From Henricia sp. BOLD:AAB3569 (Eukaryota > Echinodermata > Asteroidea > Spinulosida > Echinasteridae), in contig JBBELK010000024.1 of NCBI GenBank assembly GCA_037783545.1, forward strand, positions 1,798,001 through 1,862,000: DNA of 64,000 nucleotides, given 5' to 3'. The stretch's first letter is position 1. Every line of letters begins with the position of its first letter. Positions 11,601-20,600 of this stretch are shown here, piece by piece. The notes under the pieces were generated by a model. The model did not search any database, was not told where the DNA came from, and was given only the letters and a program-made list of their open reading frames with translations. Made by a program: the position numbers and the translations under genes.

Positions 11601-14600
11601 TTCTTTAAATACGTTCCATCTCAAAGAGTGAGTAGGCCTACATAAAGTACAATTCATACAAAATGGTTTAAAAGCCATTTTAATGATTTTTGTACGAAAA
11701 ATAACACATATCAGGTGTAACGGGGGACACTAAATGTCACACTTTTGGACCCCTAATTTATAGAAAGACCCATATATATACACGCGTATACAACCATAAC
11801 CCGTTGGTTTTCTTCAATCATTCAATCCAGGGGTCTGGTTCCCTCGTCATATTTCCGACCTTGACAAATGCACCCATCTAAAAGCCGAGTACGAGCCCGA
11901 TCTTGACCACGATCACCCGGTAAGGAACCAAACTGAGATTTTAGTAAAAGGTAGTTTGGCCTGGCTTTATATATAAATGTATAGGTTGCCAAAATATTAG
12001 AAAAAAATATTAAGAAAGTACCAACAATAATATATAGTACATTTGTAAATAAAAATTGTAATTTCAAAAGCGATATTTTATGATATGGAAATACTATAGT
12101 TATTATCAAGCTGCAAAGCACTACCTATATAGTTACCTTTTCGGACATGCCTCCAACACTATAGGTCGTGTTTTTGTTTATAGTTTCTGTGGTATTTTGC
12201 TAAATTTCAGGGATTTTCGGACAAAGTTTATCGCGCGAGGAGATATGAAATCACACGTCCTGCCTTCAGGTATAAATAGTAAGTATTAACAGAATGTGCT
12301 AACTCGACTTGGTTATGTAACGTATGAGATGTGCCTTATATCAGGATTCGAACCCGAGACCTGTGATTCTCCCCCCGTGTTTGGTTGTTTCATTTCAATG
12401 ATAAAAAGCACAATACTAAACACTGCGTTCGTTGTGTAACATATACATTCAAGCAGTACGTGCCACGCTTTTTGCAGCATATACGTTGAACGCAGAGTTA
12501 AGTTTTTGAATCACATTTTTTAAAATTTGTTATTTAATGAAACAAAATCAATACTATTTTTATGTGGCGTTGTTTTTGATTATGTCATAGTGGCCAACCT
12601 ATTGAGAGGGTGCAATATACGGAAGAGGAAACTAAAACATGGTAAGTAAACGGAATACTAAAATTTAATCTATACAATAAAGTTACTTCTGCAAAGTTAA
12701 AACAAATTTATTTTGCTTATTTATCTAATTGGTTTTAGAGATTGGGTTGTAATGGGCTGTGTTTATTTACTTTCGTTCCTCAAAATTGTGTCATTTTTTA
12801 GCTTTGTTTAATACCAAAAACAAGCTTTTTCCAAATACATGTGATTTGGCAGAGGACATGATTGGTAAACTGTTACAAAGGGCGTTATTTCCACTCGTGA
12901 TTAAAAGCCATGTTGATCAAACTGCCGTGTAGAAATTTCAGCCACATAGAGGCAGTGATACTTCAGAAAACTTAAAAATCCGTTCATGGCTTTCGTGTTG
13001 AGTTGAAGGGTAAAAAACATTTTGCAAAAGACTTTTGTTTTTTAGAAAACCACCTTCGGTTGTTAATTTCTCACAAAATACCATTTTGGACAGAAATAAA
13101 TTCATGTGGTGTTTGGTAACATTGTTATTAACTCTTTTAGTAAGTTTTTTTTGTCAACTCATGAACAAAAATTGGGGTCACTGCAAGTGATTTTGTGGTT
13201 TCAACAATATTAGAGTATATACCGGCTCATTGTAAAGGAAATTAATGGTTTATAATTTACATGGATTGGAGACATTTCAGAAACCCAAAGCGTGGTTTAA
13301 TTAAGTTGTGGAATAGGGTCCACAATGCTTGCACGACAGTTTCTTGTGTATGTTGACCAAGGAAAACGAAATTGTAATACCATTGAAGCTTGGAGCTAAA
13401 ATCGAAGACTGCGCCAAAAAAAAACGCTAGCTGGCGCCGTGAGATCACTGCCCGTGTACCGCACGGCCTGTCTCGGGTAACGGGGCCTGGCCTACTAGTA
13501 TGCTCATTACGCTGAGCCTTATACTGTGTGTCATTACTCAATCCTGAGCACGAAATAAAGAAAAACTGGTAAAGTATGCCCAATATGCGCTTGGTAATCT
13601 TTGGGTATGAACGCAAATATCGCATAACAAATATAATATTTAATTAAGGTTTATTTTGCCCTTACCCGACGTATAAATATAATTTTTGTGTGATCTTGTA
13701 ACTTAATTTTGATGTCTTATACATTGTTCTGTCCTTAAATTTGTGATTTTTAAGTAATATTTATTGCCAGTTTTTGTACATGTATAATTTTTTTAATTCT
13801 CATTTTTAATTTTATAACTTGTATTTGAAGGATTCTATGTAAGCTGGGATCCATGCATGGGAGATCAGTATAGTGATTCTCACTGAGTGGATCACCCAGG
13901 GTAAATAAAACATATTTAAATAAATAAATAAATATATAAATATATAAAAACAAATATCACATTTTGTACTCATATTGTACAAATTCAGGGGAGGGTATCA
14001 CATGGGGGCGTTTCCTCGACAAAAGATGGAATGACGTCTTCACTGACTTAACACCTGAGGCCATCATCGACACACCTATATCGCGTGTGCTAAATTTAGG
14101 CCGTCCAAACGATGGCCCAGAGTAATTCGAATAATGCGATTTTAATTTGATACGTGATTGAAAAACTTGGCCTTCGAATCCTGTTTCATTCATGCACCCG
14201 ATTCTGTACAAAGTAGACAGAGAATTAGAAAGGTCTCTCGTTTGCAAGACGAAAAGAGGGGATTTCTCGTCGAAAATATAGAGAATCGATGCCTCCGCCT
14301 CGAGACAAACGACCAACGTCTAGGTTTACCAAAGGCCGGTAAGACACGGCAGAAGACGGCCAATCTTCTCGAGAGTTGCTGCCGGCGAGCGTGTGCGTGT
14401 ATCATGTGGGCTATCTATTGATTCAGGCATGCTTCGTCTGCAACAAGTGGACGATAAAGCTATTATAGAAAGGATGCTTTACAGTCACTTCGCCCCATTT
14501 CCACTTCGCCCCGTTTCCACTTCGCCCCATTTCCACTTCGCCCCATGTCAGTTCGCCCCATACCACATCGCCCCATTACCACTTCGCCCCATTGCCACTT

Positions 14601-17600
14601 CGCCCCATTACCACTTCGCCCCATTGCCACTTCGCCCCATTACCACATCGCCCCTTACCACTTCGCCCCATTGCCACTTCGCCCCATCGCCACTTCGCCC
14701 CATCGCCACTTCGCCCCATTACCACTTCGCTCCACCTATGCTATTTAACCGGCCGGCAGTCAGTAACAAAAAAGGGAAAAGAGTCTAATAACTAACCGTT
14801 CGTGGATTTTTTCGTTGAGGTCTCATTTGAAAGTGAGGTCTCATTTGTTAGCGTCCACTTTTTGAATGATTCAATCAGGGCAAGTTCTCACAGCTTTTAG
14901 CAAACTGTTTTCCTTTATAGTCTATATGACACGATAACACCCCAGTGTAAATATGAATTTGGCAGTGAGAAAATTTCAACTGGCGAGGATGGTATTTTGA
15001 TTTCCTGTATTTTTTCCTGAATGACTTTTTAACAACACTATGCCTACAGGACGTTTAGAAAACAGGCAAAAAAAGCGGATTAAAATTTCAGATTTTTATT
15101 TTTCGATTGCTTGCAAAAAAAACAAAAACAAAAAACATGTCAATTTTAATTCTTGCTTTAATTAACTGCACTCAAATTCGGCTTAAAACGAATTGGATGA
15201 AAATTAAATATTGTTGGACCTATTGACCTTTGGGCCAGCTGGCAAATTTCATAAAGCTGTTTAGCATAAAAAATTTCCAATTTGTGTATTTTACAAATAT
15301 CTGCTATTATTTCTAAGGGCGTGTTTGTTTCGGACGGATCCAGATTCAGATCTGCGCAGATCCAATTCACGTGACTTGAATTCCTAGTCGAGAGCAGTTA
15401 CGTTTGTTTTTTGCGCGTAAAATAACTCGGGATCTGGATTCGGATCTGTCGTGAAACAAACACGCCCTAAAACACAAGTTGCATACAATTTTCGAGCAAC
15501 ACGCGCGCGTGTTTGGAACATGTTCCAGCGTGTGCGTGCGCGTACTCTATAGCGTTTAATACGCAGTAGCATTTTTCCTACAAAGATAGCGTCTGTGAAC
15601 GTGATCCATTGATCACGTTCACAGACGCCATCTTCGTAGGAAAAAATGCTACTGCGTAATAAACGCCATAAAGTACGCGCACGCACACGCTGGAACATGT
15701 TCTAAACACGCGCGCGTTGCTCGAAATTTGTTTGAAATACGGCGCAACCGATGCGCGACACACAAAAAATACGTGGCAATTTGTAGAAAGTGACGTCATT
15801 TGAACGTGATCAATTACAGACGTGTTTTTTTTACACATCAATTTATAAAACCAGTGGCGCAGTGTAAGTTAATTAGGCCTACTCTTTTCCTTTTTTTGTT
15901 TACTGACTGCCGGCTAAATAGCATAGGTGGGGCGAAGTGGCAATGGGGCGAAGTGGCGATGGGGCGAAGTGGCGAAGTGGCAATGGGGCGAAGTGGAAAT
16001 GGGGCGAAGTGGTAATGGGGCGATGTGGTATGGGGCGAACTGACATGGGGCGAAGTGGAAATGGGGCGAAGTGACTGTAAAGCATCAGTACAGTGTGACA
16101 TGGCATTGGCTCACTACGATCTACCATTCGAGAATGCCAAACGATATACCTCACATTGTGAACACATGACCACATGACGACATTACTGCATAATTACGGC
16201 AGATACCAATAATCACACTTCCGTATTCGTCTCTTTTGTGTATGCGATATTGCTTTCTTCACAACAAATTCGGCCACAAGTTCCTCGAATTAATATCACA
16301 GGCAATTTGCACCAATAGTGCAACGACGATCATCTGTAATTAACATTTGATTGTTATGATGTAATCAACCTTGTTTACACACCGGTTGTACCAGCTCAAA
16401 TTAAACACCGGAAAATAGCTCTGGCCGTCAGGCACGCAGACGCCGTGTGTCACTCGCGTCTGCTAATATAACCCGACCATATGTAACCATAATGTAATTA
16501 AAGCTCATCCATTCTGCGTTTGTTTGCCGCAATGTGGTTTGGAGTCATTATAATTATGAAAACATCTTGTGGAACAAAAACGGTACGTCTTGTGCTGAAT
16601 TTTGATTATGTCACATCTTGGCGATGTGATAATCAAATGCAAATGTGATATGCCTATAGTGAAGTAAATAGTTATGACACCGGACACCGTCTTTTTGTCG
16701 AACACCGAGTCAAAACAGCCCGTTATTTAAAGACCATTGTATCATTTAAAATGACCCAATTTTGTTTTTTATGAGTTGACAAGTGTTGCTAGCAATGGTA
16801 ACAAACACCACATAATTTATTTTCTGTCTAAAATGGTATTTCATGCTGGAAATTGACAACCGAAGGTGGGTTTCAAAAAAAAAGTCCCGCACGCGTGCAC
16901 GGAACCTTTTTTACTATTCACTTGTACACAAAATCCATATACAGATTCTCAAGGTTTCCTGAAGCATTGGTGCATGCATCTTTAAGTAGCTAAAATTTCT
17001 TCAGGCTAGTTTTACCAACATTCTTCCTTAGATATGTTACACTCTTATTTCACGAATTTGTAAAAAGTGTTATCTTGCAAATGATACATATAGGCCTTTA
17101 ACAGTCCATATTTGATGTTCAAGATGGCGAAACTATGTATATAGTATGCTTTTAGTTTGTATTGTTAGCCTATATACTTATCAGTTTAGAAAGGCATAAA
17201 ATGTCCCTTTTTGTCATTCTATATGGTTTAGGTATATTACAAAGACGATTTACTGACTGATTTCCCTGGCATTTTTAAGGAAACACTCGTCTTGGTCGCA
17301 ATTCCTACATCCAACATGCCCCACTTTGATCGGAAATTGGCCGCAAGCAGCGCAAACACAGTCATGTTTGAACTGCGCCATATATAGATGCTTGTCACGG
17401 GCTTTTATTACTGCAAGACGCACGTAGCTCAAATGTATCAAGACTTTCTCCCAGAAGAGAAAACACAAAAGGCAATTAAAATGATAAGCAGTATACCTGA
17501 TTGGTTTTTGCCAGGACATTCAGTGCTGAATGCATCTATGATATTATTCAATCAAAACGACAACCTTTTGATACGTTTGGGCTCGCAAACCATGTATAGG

Positions 17601-20600
17601 CCTAAGCAAGAAAATGTGCGTGCTGATGAGCAGAGTAAAGGTTCCTATACACGTCCTTCGACTTTGCACTTTGTTTTCCTTCTAAAACCATATACTGAAA
17701 ACATCCTGGCGCTACGGTTGCTAATTTTTGTATTTTATCTATGTAGTTATTCCATATTATAATAGTGATAAGTTATGCCATTTTTAAATCATTGTAAATT
17801 GTGTAGCTACGTCCAAATTGCATATATGTCTATACGTCTTGAAACTACACGCGAGTGAATGGTGAGGGCTATTTGGCTTGACTACTTAACCTACTTATGT
17901 GTCTTGGCCTGATAATTGGGAAGAACGGCTTGATCCCTCTATATATATTTTATTTTCTCTTTCTAGGAGTTATGTGTACCGACAACTCCAACAGCTATTT
18001 CCTACGCATGCGTGTAAGGAGCACGTGAATGCATTCAAGGAATTGGAGAAAGTCGGGATTTACAGGTAAAATACAATATTGGTTGGGCGTTATATTCAAA
18101 ACTGAGAAAATGTTCCCTGTGAACGTGTGTACGTGTAAAAGCTACAAATGCTGGTGTTAATTTACACCATGGGTGTTGTCTTATTATAGATAACGGGAAA
18201 GAATCAAATTTTACACCAGAGTTTTTGCAGTGTCCTTTCGTGCGGCATGCTCCCCATATACTCCCGCTCACGTACTATTCCCCTTGCACCATGTTCCCTG
18301 CGTCGTTCCCCCTCCCCATGTGAGTAGAACAGGGGGTGAAAACTTTAATTTACATTGTTTTGTGGGTGACGTATTAAGTTAGTTAAATAGTTTATTTATC
18401 AATTCTGCCTTTTGTTCGATTGGGGGACGTATTAAGTCGTGAACCCCAAACACGACGAGTGGAACCAACAACGCTCTTAACTCACACCGAAGTGCAAAGG
18501 GGACGTATTAAGTCGTGAACCCCAAACACGACGAGTGAAGCTGGTAACCGCTCTTAACTTGGAGAGGCCAGATAGTACCATTGCTTCACAAACCATCAAA
18601 TCAATGCAACCTAGAGGCCATGGTTAGCAGTCATTTTTTTGGGGGAAACAAGGTTTTTCACAATTATAAATTATGAATTAATTATAAATTAGTATTTGTA
18701 TTTTTAATGTTGAAATATTTTTGATGTAGGCCTACGTGTGCCAGAGACATTGAAAATCAAACATTTCATGTCAATAAACCTTATTGATGTTCTCAAGGCA
18801 TCATGGGATTGGATGGATAGTGGCAACGTGTTGGTATTTTAAAATAATGTTCATATCAGCGTGTTTTTTTAAAGCGGGGGTATATACACGTGCTTCTTCG
18901 CGGACATCGTGATTCGTTTGGGGCTATAGCTTTTCCGAGAAATCGTTCGATCCTCTCAGAGCATCCATTCTGCATGCATGCATGAAGACGACATAACATC
19001 GAATTACTCCTTTTCAATGCCGTTCTTCTTTCAGCCAAGATTTCATCCCTCAACTTGAAGACATCTCCAATTATCTTAAAGGTAAAGTGTTACATGGCAG
19101 TGTGATATTAATGTTTACAGCAATGAAAAGGCCGTATCTTTAACACAGTTTATAAAAAAAATGATAGTCATGGCCATCGTGGTTGCTGTAGCCGTTTGAG
19201 GAAATGGTATTCACGGTGATTTTGTTTTTTCATTTTTAGATTGACCTCATATAAGATTGATATAGCAACTATGAATGTGACGCCCGAATCAGGGGCGTAG
19301 CCAGGAATTTATCGAGGGAGGGGTTTTGGCAGTGCCAGTTTTTGTAGTCAGGGGGACACACAGAAAATGCATTACTTTTGTTTTTTAATTAGAGCAGGGG
19401 GGGGGGGATTTTGATACTCCCTCCTCTCAAGAGGGAATTCCCTCTTGATCCACGCTTGCGATTATTAAAATAAATCACTACCTAAACATTCAAACTAAAA
19501 TTTACAAACTAAAACGTTTCCCAAATATAATGATGGCTGGGTTTATATTAACGAGGGTTATCTACGTTTCTTCTCTGTTTCCATTTTTAGAGAAGTCTGG
19601 TTTCCAACTCCGGCCTGTAGCGGGCCTTTTGACTGCACGGGATTTCCTAGCAAGCCTGGCCTTCCGCACGTTCCAGACGACGCAGTACATTAGACACTCC
19701 TCGTCCCCAATGCATACACCAGAGCCGTAAGCGACGATTAATGAAAGAAATAATTGATAGCCTAAATGTAACAAAAATTAAATAAGTGTACTCAGTGTTT
19801 TTATCTCCTTTTCCTTGAAATGTTGACAGAGATTGTTGCCACGAGCTCCTGGGACATGTGCCGATGTTGTCAGATCCTGAGTTTGCTCAATTCTCCCAAG
19901 TAAGCTGTGTGTTTCTTTATTATCTAATGTTTGCCATTTAGTGTAACCAATTCGTTAATGATAAAATTTAATGTATGTTTTTATGTCTTTTTCCTCAACT
20001 TTCAGGAGATAGGATTAGCATCCCTGGGTGTATCTGATGACGACATAACCAAACTGTCCACGGTAAGAAGCCGTGAGCGTAAATATTGGTCTGTATAATT
20101 GCATATCTCGTACCCAGACCTGATATATATCATGGTCTGGGGAATCACGATGAGAGCTCATCACTGATTGGTTGAGGCCCGCACTGAATTTCAGTGCATG
20201 ACCCCTGCGAAACTTTTGTCATTATCATAAGTACCGCGGGTAAAGTTCAGAAGGCTGCACACAAATCGGTACCTTAAAGTTGCACTGCCCGTGTTTGGGC
20301 CGATTTGGGCGTACAATTTTGTTTTAAAAGTTAAATAGGTATTTTTCTAGAATATAAAAAGTTATCAGCTTTCATTTGGTACCAAGAACGTAAAAATCCG
20401 TCAAGGATTAATGCCAGTCGATTAAAAACAAGAAATGATTAAATGGCTGGCAGGTCATTTAATCGACAGGGTTATGACGTAAATGTACATGTGCGCGTAT
20501 GTGTACATTGTACACATACTATGTACATATGAGCGTACGCGCACATGTACAACATGTGAAGCACGTTTCAAGAAAATGGCTTGTATCTCCAATTCCCGAC

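Larger units (their letters stand above)
14473..16086. mobile_element. Element with minisatellite-built inverted ends
   Basis: Starts GATGCTTTACAGTCACTTCGCC and ends with the reverse complement. Each end is an array of a 15-16-bp unit, CACTTCGCCCCATTGC with variants (14486-14735 and 15926-16076, in opposite orientation). Inside, the arms continue as GGCCGGCAGTCAGTAACAAA and complement. Long frames of repeated [13 protein letters not shown] run through the arrays in all phases and are not genes. Interior holds two further insertions (15317-15467 and 15481-15812). Confidence 0.8.
12961..16964. mobile_element. Large TIR element in TH intron 6
   Basis: Diverged inverted arms: 12961-13180 (CTTCAGAAAACTT, ACCACCTTCGGTTGT, GTCAACTCATGA) pair with 16751-16964 (TCATGAGTTGAC-type, CAACCGAAGGTGG, TTTCCTGAAG). 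Arms are about 80 per cent alike, so this is an old copy. Its interior holds the younger 14473-16086 element. No transposase seen. Confidence 0.6.

Noticed and set aside
12262-12271. Earlier donor GTATAA for TH exon 5
   Set aside because: It would give a 60-bp exon out of step with exon 6; the next GTAAGT gives the family's 68 bp.
14393-14795. Proline- and histidine-rich repeat protein
   Set aside because: Open in all frames because the minisatellite unit lacks stops; it belongs to a transposon end.
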